From positions 4,402,001-4,466,000 of the forward strand of contig NZ_CP160453.1 of assembly GCF_040744945.1 (NCBI RefSeq): a DNA stretch of 64,000 nt. Direction: 5' to 3'. A model generated the notes under the pieces. It was not told the DNA's origin and did not search any database. It was given only the letters and a program-made list of their open reading frames with translations. Each line of letters opens with the position of its first letter. The stretch's first letter is position 1. This DNA is from Saccharothrix sp. HUAS TT1 (GTDB lineage Bacteria; Actinomycetota; Actinomycetes; Mycobacteriales; Pseudonocardiaceae). Below are positions 37,121 to 48,700 of this stretch, piece after piece. The translations under genes were made by a program, and so were the position numbers.

Positions 37121-37730
37121 CCGGCACCTCCTCGTCCGGGTCGAGCAGCACCTGCGCCTCGACGGTGAACCCGGCGTCGCGCAGCCAGGCCGACATCCGC
37201 TCCACCGTGCGCCGGTGGACGTGCAGGGCCATCGGGTGGCCGCCGTACCCCTCGGTCTTGAACCGGCTCACGTCGCCGACGTGGAACCCGAGCATCGCCA
37301 CGCCACCGGGCCGCAGCACGCGGTGGAAGTGCGCGAGCGCGCCGGGCACCTCCTCGTCCGGGACGTGGATGACCGAGTAGAACGCCAGCACGCCGCCGAC
37401 CGAGCCGTCCGGCAGGTCCAGGTCGGTCATCGAGCCGACCTCGAACCGCAGCCCGGGGTGGTCGCGGCGGGCGATCCCGACCATCCGGGGCGACAGGTCG
37501 ATCCCGAACGCGTCCAGCCCGAAGTCGCGGAGGTGCGCGGTGACGAGCCCCGGACCGCAGCCGACGTCCGCCACCGGGCCGCCGACGGCCCGCGCCGCCT
37601 CGGCGAAGAGGGCCAGGACGCCGCGCAGCACGGGCTTGCGCGCCAACGCTTCCCGGCCGAAGTCGGCGTAGCTCTCGGCCACCGCGTCGTAGGACGTGCG
37701 GGTGTCGGTCAACCAGTCGCCTGTGCTCAC
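37089..37730 (-). CDS. class I SAM-dependent methyltransferase
   Basis: 213 residues; SAM-binding motif I is VADVGCGPGLVTAHL, followed by FGIDLSPRMV and VGSMTDLDLPDGSVGGVLAFYSVIHV. GTG 37730 has no ribosome site but lies 7 nt after a TAACGT -10, so it is probably read from a leaderless mRNA. The acceptor is unknown. It diverges from the hydrolase at 37776. Confidence 0.9.
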   Translation of the reverse strand: MSTGDWLTDTRTSYDAVAESYADFGREALARKPVLRGVLALFAEAARAVGGPVADVGCGPGLVTAHLRDFGLDAFGIDLSPRMVGIARRDHPGLRFEVGSMTDLDLPDGSVGGVLAFYSVIHVPDEEVPGALAHFHRVLRPGGVAMLGFHVGDVSRFKTEGYGGHPMALHVHRRTVERMSAWLRDAGFTVEAQVLLDPDEEVPGGAVLARRGA

Positions 37731-37737
37731 CGCGCAG

Positions 37738-37743
37738 ACGTTA
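37738..37743 (-). promoter_or_regulatory. leaderless promoter -10 for the methyltransferase
   Basis: TAACGT on the minus strand fits TANNNT, ending 7 nt before GTG 37730, the distance at which the start codon is at or near +1. Confidence 0.6.
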
Positions 37744-37762
37744 TCGACCCGCCTCCCGCGCG

Positions 37763-37768
37763 TAGGCT
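37763..37768 (+). promoter_or_regulatory. leaderless promoter -10 for the isochorismatase-like gene
   Basis: TAGGCT fits TANNNT and ends 7 nt before GTG 37776; no ribosome site is present. It mirrors the minus-strand hexamer within a 45-bp gap. Confidence 0.65.
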
Positions 37769-37775
37769 CGCGGTC

Positions 37776-38324
37776 GTGAAGGCGGCGCTGCTGATCGTGG
37801 ACGTGCAAGAGGTGCTGATCCCGCTCGTCCGGCGCGGCCCGGAGCTGGCCGACCGGATCGCGGTGCTGGCGCGCCGGGCCCGGCGGGCGGGCGCGCCGGT
37901 GATCGCGCTGCAGCAGATCGGACCGAGCGGCACCACGTTCGACCCGGCGTCGCCGGGCACGCGGCTCAGCCCGCGCCTGGGCCTGGAGTCGATCGACGAG
38001 GTGGTCCGCAAGACCGCGACCGACGCGTTCTACCGCACCGGGCTCGCCGCCCTGCTCGCCGAGCGGGACGTCGACACCGTCGTGCTGACCGGCGTCGCCA
38101 CCGACTACTGCGTCGACGCGACCGCCCGGTCGGCGCTGAGCCACGGCCTGGACGTCGTGCTGGTCGGCGACGGGCACGCGCCGGCCGCCGACGGCGACCC
38201 CGAGGCGGGCCTGACCGCCGAGCAGGTCGTGGACCGGCACAACCGGATCCTGAGCCGGGCGGTCCACCCCGGCGGACGGCTGCGCGTGGTGCCCGCCGCG
38301 GAAGTGTCCTTCGACGCGCGATGA
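37776..38324 (+). CDS. isochorismatase-like cysteine hydrolase
   Basis: 182 residues with the triad of the nicotinamidase/isochorismatase superfamily: Asp in ALLIVDVQEVL (residue 9), Lys in VVRKTATDAFY, and Cys in TGVATDYCVDATAR. The family hydrolyses amides or vinyl ethers. Without carrier or siderophore genes beside it, a nicotinamidase-related amidase is the simplest reading. Its stop codon is part of the terminator stem. Confidence 0.9.
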   Translation: MKAALLIVDVQEVLIPLVRRGPELADRIAVLARRARRAGAPVIALQQIGPSGTTFDPASPGTRLSPRLGLESIDEVVRKTATDAFYRTGLAALLAERDVDTVVLTGVATDYCVDATARSALSHGLDVVLVGDGHAPAADGDPEAGLTAEQVVDRHNRILSRAVHPGGRLRVVPAAEVSFDAR

Positions 38325-38357
38325 CCGCGGCCCACCGGATCAGGTGGGCCGCGGTCA
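38322..38357. terminator. strong bidirectional terminator, 15-bp perfect arms
   Basis: TGACCGCGGCCCACC (38322-38336), six-base loop, GGTGGGCCGCGGTCA (38343-38357). It lies between the convergent hydrolase and right-arm MbtH genes. The hydrolase TGA is the first three bases of the left arm. It would insulate the right NRPS arm from the middle genes. Confidence 0.85.
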
Positions 38358-38381
38358 TCAGGGGCGGACCGGGGCCGGGTC

Positions 38382-38573
38382 TCAGCCCATCGCCGCCCGC
38401 AGCGACGCCGGGCGCATGTCGGTCCACACGGTGTCGACGTGCGCGGAGCACTCGTCCTTGGTGCCCTTGGTGCCCTCGAACCGCCACCCGGCAGGCACGT
38501 CGTGGTGCGCGGGCCACAACGAGTACTGGCCCTCGTCGTTGACCAGGACCTGGTAGGTGATGTCGTCCCTCAT
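38382..38573 (-). CDS. MbtH-like protein (right arm)
   Basis: 63 residues: VNDEGQYSLWP, VPAGW, then VWTDMRP and the conserved tail. ATG 38573 overlaps the MFS stop (ATGA). It is last in the right-arm operon and probably assists the A domains of the two upstream NRPSs. It is clearly diverged from the left-arm MbtH, so each arm appears to have its own. Confidence 0.95.
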   Translation of the reverse strand: MRDDITYQVLVNDEGQYSLWPAHHDVPAGWRFEGTKGTKDECSAHVDTVWTDMRPASLRAAMG

Positions 38574-39787
38574 GCGTTCTTCTCCTCTTGTGCTTTCGCG
38601 TACCCGCGCAGCGTCGGGCTGACTGTGACGAAAATCGTGATGAAGGAAATCCCCACGGCGCACACCACCACGGCGGTAGCCGCCGACAGCGCCTCGGTCA
38701 GCACGCCGCCGACCACCGGCCCGAGCGCGCCCGCGCCGCCGACGACCACTCCCATCACCCCGCTGAGCCGTCCTCTCAGCTCGTCGGGGGTGAGCAGCAG
38801 CTGGTGGGTGCCGATCGTGGTGTTGGCCGTGGGGGCCAGGAAGCTCATCAGGGCGAACAGCACCCCGATCAGGTAGGTCGACTCCAGCGCCAGGGTGCAC
38901 GGCACGAGCAGCGTCAGCACCCAGAACACCGCCGCGATGGACCGGTGCGGACCGAGCACGCGGTGCAGCCACGGCGCGGCCAGGGCGCCGAGCACGCCGC
39001 CGACGCCCAACATCGCCGCCATGACGCCGATCTCGGCGGTGGACGCGCCGCGCCGCTCCACGAGCACGATGACGACCAGGTAGAACGCGGTGAAGAACAG
39101 GTTCAGCACCACCGCGCACAGGGCGGTCACCCGGATCTCGCGCCGGCTCCACACCCACCGCAGGCCCTCGCCGATCGACCGCAGCAGGTGCGGGTGCGAC
39201 TCGACCGGCTGCGCCGGCGGCACCCGCAGGAACAGCAGCATCACGAACGCGACCACGTGCGTGACCAGGTCGACCAGGAACGGCAGCCACCGCGTCACCG
39301 CGAACAGCACGCCGCCCAGCGCCGTGCCGGACATCTGCCCCAGCGACGACCGCGCGCTGTTCATCGCCACCGCGGTCGCCAGCTGGGACTCCGGCACGAG
39401 CCGGGGCAGCGTCGCGTCCTCGGCCGGTTCGAACAGCGCCCGGCACACGCCGAGCACCGCGGCCACCGCCATCACGTGCACGACCGACACCTGGTCGGTC
39501 ACCACCGCGGCCACGAGGCTGCCCAGGGCGAGCACCTGGGCGGCCTCGCAGCACAGCATGATCCGCCTGCGGTCCCACCTGTCGACCAGCGCGCCGGCGG
39601 GCAGCCCCACCAGCAGCTGCGCGGTGGCGTCCACGGTGAGCACCAGGGCGGCCAGCACCGGCGAGTCGGTCAGCACCAGCACCAGCAGCGGGAGGGCCAG
39701 CATCGAGGCGCTGAACCCCACCTCGGCCAGCGCCTGGCCACCCCACAGCAGCGTGTAGTTCCGGTTGCGCGCCAACGACGTCGTCAC
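38570..39787 (-). CDS. MFS transporter (right arm)
   Basis: 405 residues, about 12 helices. It begins [23 protein letters not shown] and has [11 protein letters not shown] between helices 2 and 3, typical of MFS_3 exporters in peptide clusters. GTG 39787 overlaps the NRPS3 stop (GTGA), so it is translationally coupled to the synthetase and probably exports its product. Confidence 0.92.
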   Translation of the reverse strand: MTTSLARNRNYTLLWGGQALAEVGFSASMLALPLLVLVLTDSPVLAALVLTVDATAQLLVGLPAGALVDRWDRRRIMLCCEAAQVLALGSLVAAVVTDQVSVVHVMAVAAVLGVCRALFEPAEDATLPRLVPESQLATAVAMNSARSSLGQMSGTALGGVLFAVTRWLPFLVDLVTHVVAFVMLLFLRVPPAQPVESHPHLLRSIGEGLRWVWSRREIRVTALCAVVLNLFFTAFYLVVIVLVERRGASTAEIGVMAAMLGVGGVLGALAAPWLHRVLGPHRSIAAVFWVLTLLVPCTLALESTYLIGVLFALMSFLAPTANTTIGTHQLLLTPDELRGRLSGVMGVVVGGAGALGPVVGGVLTEALSAATAVVVCAVGISFITIFVTVSPTLRGYAKAQEEKNA

Positions 39788-42700
39788 AGCGCGCCCCGGC
39801 AGTCCGCGGCGATCGCCCGCAGCGCGGCGGCGAAGTCGGCGACCACCGCGCCCACCTCGTCCCCCGAGTGCGCCGAGGGGTAGTAGTACCAGGTGAAGCC
39901 CAACGTCTTCCCGGCCTCGCCGACCACGTCGACGGCGTGGTCGCCGACGTCGGCCGGGTCGTGGTCGTGGCCGACCGACGGCAGCACCGCCCGGTACAGC
40001 CCGGTGGACTCGGCCGAGCCGCCGTCGAACTGGCCCAGGTAGTTGAACGACACCGCGGGCCGGCCGCGGTCGGGCACCAGGCCGTGCTGCCGCAGCGCCC
40101 CGTACCCGAACCCGTTGCCCGGCACCGCCCGCAGCTGCCGGCGCACCGCCTTCACCCGGTCGCGCCAGCTGCCGTCCGGCACCTCCAGCGCCACCGGGAA
40201 CACCGTGGTGAACCAGCCGACCGTGCGCGAGAGGTCGACGTCGAGCACGTCCTCCCGCCCGTGGCCCTCCAGGTCCACCGCGACCCGCGGCGAGCCGGTC
40301 CACCGCGACAGCGCCCAGGCCAGCGCGGCCAGCAGCACGTCGTTGATCCGGGTCCGGTAGGCGGCGGGCGCGCCGCGCAGCAGCGCGTCGGTGTCCTCCT
40401 CGGACAGCTCGACGGTGACCGACTCCTGCGCGCCGCTCGGCGCCGGCGCCGGCGGGAACTCCTGGTCCCACCGCTCGACCTCGTCGGCCAGCCCGCCGCC
40501 GAGCACGTGGGCCTCCAGCCGCCGCGACCACTCCTGGTACGAGGTGGTCTTGGCGCCGAGGTCGCCGCCCCGGTACGCGGTGTCGAGGTCGTCCAGCAGG
40601 ATCCGCCACGACACGCCGTCGACCACCAGGTGGTGCGCGACCAGCAGCAGCAGCGGCTGCTCGGCCCGGAACAGCACGGCCCGCAGCAGCGGACCGGTCG
40701 CCAGGTCGAACGACGCGTGCACCCGGTCCGCGACCGCCTCCAGCTCGGCCACGCCGTCCACCTCGGTCAGCACGTCGACGTCGCGGACGTCGTCGTTGTG
40801 CTGGCGCCACACCCCGTCGACCGAGGTGAACCGCAGCCGCAGCGCGTCGTGGTGGGCCACCAGCGCGCCCAGCGCCCGCCGCAGCGCGGCCACGTCCACC
40901 GCCGGGTCCAGCTCGACCAGGTGGGACTGGTTGAAGTGGTGCGGGTTGCGCCGCCCGGAGGTGAGGAACCAGTGCTGGATCGGGGTCAGCGGCACGTCGC
41001 CCACCACCGGGGCCCGGTCGGCCGCGGTCGAGTCCTCGACCGAGACGTGCGGCGCGAGCGACGCCACGGTCTGGTGCGCGAACAGGTCCCGGGTGGCGAA
41101 CCGGTAGCCCGCCTGCCGGGCGCGGGCCACCACCTGCATGCTCAGGATCGAGTCGCCGCCGAGGGTGAAGAAGTTGTCCCGCGCGCCGACCCGCGGCACG
41201 TTCAGCACGTCCGCCCACACCGCCGCCAGCGCCTCCTCCACCGGCCCGTCCGGCGCGACGTGGTCCGCGCCGCCGAGCGCGCCGAAGTCCGGCTCGGGCA
41301 GCTTCGCCCGGTCCACCTTGCCGTTCGGGCTGATCGGCAGCGCGGCCAGCGGCACGAACGCCGAGGGCACCAGGTAGTCCGGCAGCGACTCGCCCAGGAA
41401 CTCCCGGACGCCGTCCGGCTGCCCGACCTCGCCGACGACGTACGCGACGAGCCGCTTGTGGCCGCGCGCGTCCGCCCTGGCGACGACGACCGCCTCCCGC
41501 ACGTCCGGGTGCCGCAGCAGGGCCGTCTCGACCTCGCCCAGCTCGATCCGGAAGCCGCGGATCTTCACCTGCTCGTCGACCCGGCCGACGAACTCCAGCT
41601 CACCGGCCGCGGTCCAGCGCGCCACGTCGCCGGTGCGGTACATCCGCGACCCGGCCGGCCCGAACGGGTTCGCCAGGAACCGGGACGCGGTCAGGCCGGG
41701 CCGGTCCAGGTAGCCGCGGGCCAGGCCGACGCCGGAGACGTACAGCTCCCCGGGCACCCCGACCGGCACGGGCTGCAGCTCGCCGTCCAGCACGTGCACC
41801 CGGGTGCCGGGGACGGGCCGCCCGATCGGCGGCGCGCCGCCGGGCTCCAGCGGCCCGCTCCACGACGTGACCACGGTGGACTCGGTCGGCCCGTAGGCGT
41901 TGACCATCCGCCGTCCGGGGGCCCAGCGCCGCACCAGGTCCGCGGAGCAGGCGTCGCCGCCCACGACCAGCGTGCGGAACGTCGGCAGCTTCACGTCCGG
42001 CACGGTGGCCAGCGCGACCGGCGGGATCAGCGCGTGCGTCACGCCGTGCCCGTTGACGACCTCGGCCAGCTGGTCGCCGAGCAGCGGCCCCGGCGGCGGC
42101 ACGACCAGCGCCGCGCCCGCCGGCCACGCCATGCACAGCTCCAGCACCGACGCGTCGAAGCTGGGGGAGGAGAACTCCAGCACCCGGTCGCCGGGCCGCA
42201 CGTCGAAGTGCTCGACCTCGGCCGCCGAGAACGTGGCCAGGCCGGCGTGCGACACCACCACGCCCTTCGGCCGCCCGGTCGACCCGGACGTGTAGATCAC
42301 GTACGCCGGGTGCTCCGGCCGCACCGGCACGCCGGGGTCGGTGTCCGGCTGCCCGGACACGTCCACCGGGCCGTCCAGCACGACCAGCGGCCGGGCGTCG
42401 GCGACCATGAACGCGATCCGCTCGGCCGGGTAGTCCGGGTCGATGGGCAGGAACGCGGCGCCCGCCTTGAGCACCGCCAGCTCGGCCACCAGCAGGTCGA
42501 CCGACCGGGGCAGCCGCAGCGCGACGATCCGCTCCGGCCCGGCGCCCAGCCCGATCAGGTGGTGCGCCAGCCGGTTCGCGCGGGCGTTCAGCTCGGCGTA
42601 GGTCACGTCGGCCGCGCCGGTCAGCGCCACCGCGTCCGGCGTCCGCGCCACCTGCGCCTCGACCAGCTCCACGAAACCGGGGCCCTCGACCGCCGGTCCG

Positions 42701-45700
42701 GTGGCGCCCCACCGGGCCACCAGCTCGCGCTCGCCGTCCGGCAGCACCGGCAGCGACCACAGCGGGCGGTCGGCGTCGGCGGCGATCCCGGCCAGCAGCA
42801 CGCCCAGGTGCTCGACCAGCCGCCCGACCGTGCCCGCGTCGAACAGGTCGGTGTTGTACTCGACCGAGCCCCGGAGCCCGCCGTCGGCGTCCTCGGTGAA
42901 CTCGACCGTCACGTCGAAGCCGGTGCTCACCACGGGCTGCTCGACGTCCTCCGCCACCAGGTCCGCGAAGCCGGGGGCCTGCGGCGCGTTCTGCAGCGCC
43001 ACCACGGCCTGGAACAGCGGCGTGCGACTGGTGTCGCGGTCCGGCTGCACCGCGTCCACCACGCGCTCGAACGGCACGTCCTGGTGCGCGAACGCGTCCA
43101 GCACGGTGTCGCGCGTGCGGGCCAGGAACTCCGGGAACGTCGCCGACGGCTCGATCCGCGCCCGCAGCGCCACGGTGTTGACGAAGAACCCGATCAGGTC
43201 CTGCGTCTCCGGCCGGTCCCGGCCGGAGGCCACCGTGCCCACCGCGAAGTCGTCCTGCCCGGACCACCGGTGGAACAGCACCTCGCACGCGGCCACCAGC
43301 GCCATGAACAGCGTGCCGTCCACGGCCCTCGCCAGCTCGCGCAGCCGGTGCGCCACCTCGGCCGGCACGGCGAACTCGGTCTGCGCGCCCGCCGTGGTCT
43401 GCACCGGCGGTCGCGGCCGGTCCGTCGGCAGCTCCAGCGCGGGCACGCCCGCCAGCTGCTCCCGCCAGTACGCGAGCTGCGCGTCCAGCGGCTGCTCCCG
43501 CTGCCAGGCGGCGAAGTCGCCGTACCGGATCGGCAGCGGCGGCAGCTCCTCGCCGCCGTACAGGGCGGCCAGGTCGGACACCAGCACGCCGCCGGACCAG
43601 CCGTCGGTGACGATGTGGTGCATCGTCAGCGCCAGCACGTGGTCGTCCGGCCCGAGCCGCACCAGCGCGGGCCGGAACAGCGGGCCCTCGGCCAGGTCGA
43701 ACGGCTCCACCGCGGGCAGCGCGTCGACCACCGGCAGCACGACCGGCGCGGCGGGCCGCAACGCGGTCACCGGCAGCCCGTCCACCGCCGGGAACGTGGT
43801 GCGCAGCGTCTCGTGCCGCTCGACCAGCGCGGTCAGCGCCCGTTCCAGCCGGGGCACGTCCAGCCCGCCGCGCAGCCGCACGGCCAGCGGCGTCGCGTAC
43901 TCCGTGCCGCCGGGCGAGAACTGGTCCAGGAACCACAGCCGCTGCTGCGCGAACGACAGCGGCGCGTCGCCCCCGACCCGCGGGATCACCGCGTCGGCCG
44001 CGGTCGACCCGGACAGCCGGGCGGCCAGCGCCGCGACCGTCGGGTGGTCGAACACCTCGCGCGGCGAGACGTCGAACGACGACCGCAGCCGCGACACCAC
44101 CCGGATGCTGGAGATCGAGTCGCCGCCGAGGGTGAAGAAGTTGTCCTCCACACCCACCTCGGCCAGGCCCAGCACGTCCGCCCACACCTCGGCGACCAGT
44201 CGTTCGGCGTCGGTGCGCGGCGCGACGAACCCGCCGGCCGCCGACGCCTCGCGCTCCGGGGCGGGCAGCGCGGCCCGGTCCAGCTTGCCGTTGGCGTTGA
44301 GCGGCAACCGCTCCAGCGCCACGTACGCGGTCGGCACCATGTAGTCCGGCAACGACCGGGCGACGTGCTCGCGCAGGTCGGCGGCCTCGACCGGCCGACC
44401 CGCCGCCGACGCGCCGTCCTCGGTGGCGCCGGCGGGCACGTAGTAGGCGACCAGCCGGTCCTCCCGCACGACCACCGCGACCTGGGTCACCGCGTCGTGC
44501 GCCGCCAGCGCCGCCTCGATCTCGCCCAGCTCGATCCGGAAGCCCCGGATCTTCACCTGCTGGTCGGCGCGGCCGAAGTACTCCAGCCGGCCGTCGACCC
44601 ACCGGGCCAGGTCGCCCGTGCGGTACATGCGCGTGCCCGGCTCGCCGAAGGGGTCGGCGGGGAAGCGCTGCGCGGTCAGGCCGGGCCGGTTGAGGTAGCC
44701 GCGCGCCACACCGGGCCCGGCCACGTACATCTCGCCGACCACACCGGGCGCGACCGGCTGCAGCTCGTCGTCCAGCACGTACACCCGCAGGTCGGGGATG
44801 GGCACGCCGATCGAGCCGTCGGCGTGCGTCCAGGTGACGTGCACGGTCGTCTCGGTGATGCCGTACATGTTGACCAACGCGCCGGAGCCGCGCCACGGGG
44901 CCAGCTTGCGCACGTCCAGCGCCTCGCCGCCGAAGATCACGTACCGGACGTCGAGGTCGGGCGCCTCCTCCAGCAGCTGGTAGAACGCCGACGGCGTCTG
45001 GTTCAGCACCGTCACGCCCTCGTCGGCCACCAGCCGGGCGAACTCGCGCGGCGAGCGCGACACCTCGTGGGGCACCACGACGAGCCGGCCGCCGTGCAGC
45101 AGCGGACCCCACAGCTCCCAGACCGAGAAGTCGAAGGCGTAGCTGTGGAACAGCGTCCACACGTCGTCCGGCCCGAAGCCGAACCAGTGGTCGGTCTCGC
45201 CGAACAGCCGCACCACGTTGCTGTGCGGGATGACGACGCCCTTGGGCTTGCCGGTGGAGCCGGACGTGTAGATCACGTACGCGGCGTGCTCGGGCCGCAG
45301 CGGCACGTCCGGCGCGTCCACGGGCATCCCGGACAGGTCCGGCAGGGCTTCCAGGGTCGTCGTCGGCCGCGCGTCGGCGATCATGTGGGCGACCCGGTCG
45401 GCCGGGTACGACACGTCCAGCGGCAGGTAGGCAGCGCCCGACTTGAGCACGCCGAGCACCGCGACCACCAGGTCCAGCGAGCGGGGGAACCGCAGCGCCA
45501 CCAGCGACTCCGGCCCGGCGCCCAGCCCGACCAGGTGGTGCGCCAACCGGTTGGACAGCTCGTCCAGCTCCCGGTAGGTCAGGCTCGCGCCCTCGCACGT
45601 CACCGCGGTCGCGCCCGGCGTGCGCGCGGCCTGCGCCGCGAACAGCGCCGGGACGGTGTCCTCGACCGCGCTGCCCGCCGACGTGCCGTTCCACGTCACC

Positions 45701-48700
45701 AGCACCTGCTCGCGCTCGCCGTCGGACAACCACGGCAGCTCGAACACTCGCCGGCGCGGGTCGGTCCCGATCGCGTCGAGCAACCGGGCCAGCCGGTCGC
45801 CGAGCGCGGTGATCGTGCCCTCGTCGAACAGCCGCGGGTCGTAGGTCAGCTCGACGTGCAGCGCGTCGTCCACGTGCGCGCGGACCGTGAGCGGGTAGGT
45901 GGTGGTGTCGAGGCCGTCCACCTCGCCGACGCCGGGCGCGCCGTCCGGCGTCTCCTTGTCCACCGGGTAGTTCTCGAACGCCAGCAGGCTGTCGAACAGG
46001 CGACCGCCCGTGCCCGACCCGACCCCGGCCAGGCCCTGCACCTGCGCCAGCGACGCGTGCTCGAACTGCCGGGACTCGATCTGCGCGTCCTGCAGCCGGC
46101 GCAGCCAGGCGACGACCTCGGCGTCCGGCTCCACCACGACCCTGGCGGGCACGGTGTTGATGAACATGCCGACGATCGACTCGACGCCGGGCAGCTCGGC
46201 CGGGCGACCGGACACCGTGCTGCCGAACACCACGTCACGGCGACCGGACGTGCGGGCCAGCAGCAGCGCCCACGCGCCCTGGACCAGGGTGTTGACCGTC
46301 AGGCCGTGGGCGCGGGCGACCGCGTCCAGCCGGTCCGCGGGCAGGTCGAGCACGACCTGGGCGGACGACTCGGCCCGGTGCGCCTCGGCGGGCTGCCGGT
46401 CGAACGGCAGGGGGGTGGGCGTGTCGAACCCGGCCAGCGCGCCGCGCCAGTACTCCTCGACGGCCGACTGGTCGACCTCGGCGAGCCACGCCAGGTAGTC
46501 CCGGAACGGCCGCCGCGCCGGGGCGGCGCCGCCCGCGTACTCGTTCAGCACCTCGCCGAACACCTGCGCCGTGCTCCAGCCGTCCAGCAGCAGGTGGTGC
46601 GAGGTCCACAGCAGGTCGACCTCGTCGTCGGACGCGCGCCCGACCACCAGCCGCATCAGCGGCGCCTCGGTCAGGTCCACGCCCGCCGCCGCGTCGGCGG
46701 CCACCACCTCGTCGGTGACGTCGGCGTAGGTCACCGGCACGGTCACCCCGCGCCGCACGACCTGCACCGGCTCGTCCAGGCCCTCCCAGGCCACGGCGGT
46801 GCGCAGGATCGGCGTGCGGTCGACCACCCGCTGCCACGCCCGCGCCAGCCGGGCCGGGTCGTCCACCCCGGACAGCCGCACCCGGACCTGGTTGAGGTAC
46901 GCGGTGCCGTCGTCGACCAGGCTGTGGAACAGCATGCCCGCCTGCAGCGGGGTGAGCGGGTAGACGTCCTCCACGTCCCGGTCGACGAGCCGGTCCACCT
47001 GGTCGGCGGTCAGCTTCGCCAGCGGGAAGTCCGAGGGCGTGCGGCCCCAGGCGTCGGGGCGGGCGCAGTGCGCGACGATCGCGCGCAGGGCGTCGACCAT
47101 CCGCTCGGCCAGCGCCCGCACCCCGGCCTCGTCGTGCGCCTCGGTGGAGTACTCCCACTCCACCACCAGCTCGCCCGCCTGCACGGCGGCGGTGAGGTCG
47201 AGCGGGTGCGGCCGGAGCAGGTCGTCCGGCACCTCGCGGCCGTGCTCGACGTCGGTGGCGGCGTCCTCGAACCGGCCCAGGTAGTTGAAGCACACCTGCG
47301 GCAGCGACCCGGACAGGCCGCGGTCGGAGTACCGCAGCGCCTCGTAGCTCAGGCCCTTGTCGGGCACCGCGCGCAGCTGCTCCTTGACCGCCTTCAGCGC
47401 GGTGCCCCAATCGGCTCCGGGCCCCCATTCCCCCTCGGGAACGGACAGGGCCACCGGGAACTCGGCGGTGAACCAGCCGACCGTGCGGGACAGGTCCACG
47501 CCGTCGAACAGCTCCTCGCGGCCGTGGCCCTCCAGCGCCACCAGCGCCCGCCCGCCGAACGCCGCCGCCAACGCGGTCAGCAGCACGTCGTTGACCTGCG
47601 TGCGGTAGGCGTCCGGGACGGCGGTCAGCAGCGCGTCGGTCTCGGCGCGGCCCAACCGGACCGACACCGTGCGCGCGGAACCGGCCGTCGTCGGCACGCG
47701 CTCCTCCACCGGCACGGCCGACCAGTGCGCGAGCGCGGCGTCGAACCGCCCGTCCCGCACGTGCCGGTCGAGCCGGCGGGCCCAGTCGGTGAACGCGGTG
47801 CCCTTCGGCCCGAGGTCGCCGCCCGCCAGCGCGGTCTCCAGGTCGGCCAGCACGATCCGCCACGACACCGCGTCGATCACCAGGTGGTGCGCGGTCACGA
47901 ACAGCCTGCCGTCGGCGAGCAGCACGGCGCGCAGCACCGGGCCGGTGCGCGGGTCGAGGCTCGCGCGGGCCGCCGCGGCCTCGGCGACCAGGTCGTCGGT
48001 GTCGGCCACCCGGAACACCTCGGCGGTCCCGACGTCCGCCACCTCCTGCTGCCACACGCCGTCCACCTGCGTGAACCGCAGCCGCAGCGCGTCGTGGTGG
48101 TCCACCACGGCCCGCACCGCGCCGCGCACGGCGGCCGGGTCGACGTCGCCCGGCTCGACCACGACCGACATGGTGAAGTGCGCCAGCGGGCCGTACTCGG
48201 TGAAGAACCAGCGCTGGATCGGGGTCAGCGGCGCCGGGCCGGCGACCACCTCGTGCGCCGTGCCGGTGTCCGCGGTGGCGGCGAGCGCCAGCTCGGCGAC
48301 GGTCTGGCGGAGGAACACGTCCTTCGAGGTCAGCTTCAGCCCGGCCTGCCTGGCCCGGGACACGACCTGCATGCTCAGGATCGAGTCGCCGCCAAGGGCG
48401 AAGAAGTTGTCCCGCGCGCCGACCCGGTCCACGCCGAGCACGTCGGCCCAGATGTCGGCGAGCGTGGTCGCCACGCCCGCCTCGGGGGCGACGTACCCGG
48501 CGTCGGTGAACGTCGGCGCGGGCAGCGCCCGCCGGTCCACCTTGCCGCTCGGCGTCACCGGCAGCGCGTCCAGCGCCACGAACGCCGACGGCACCAGGTA
48601 GTCCGGCAGCCGCTGCTTGAGCCAGCCGGCCAGGTCGGCGGACGTGCCCACGGTGTAGGCGACGAGCCGCTGGTGGCCGTTGTGCTCGCGGGCCACCACG

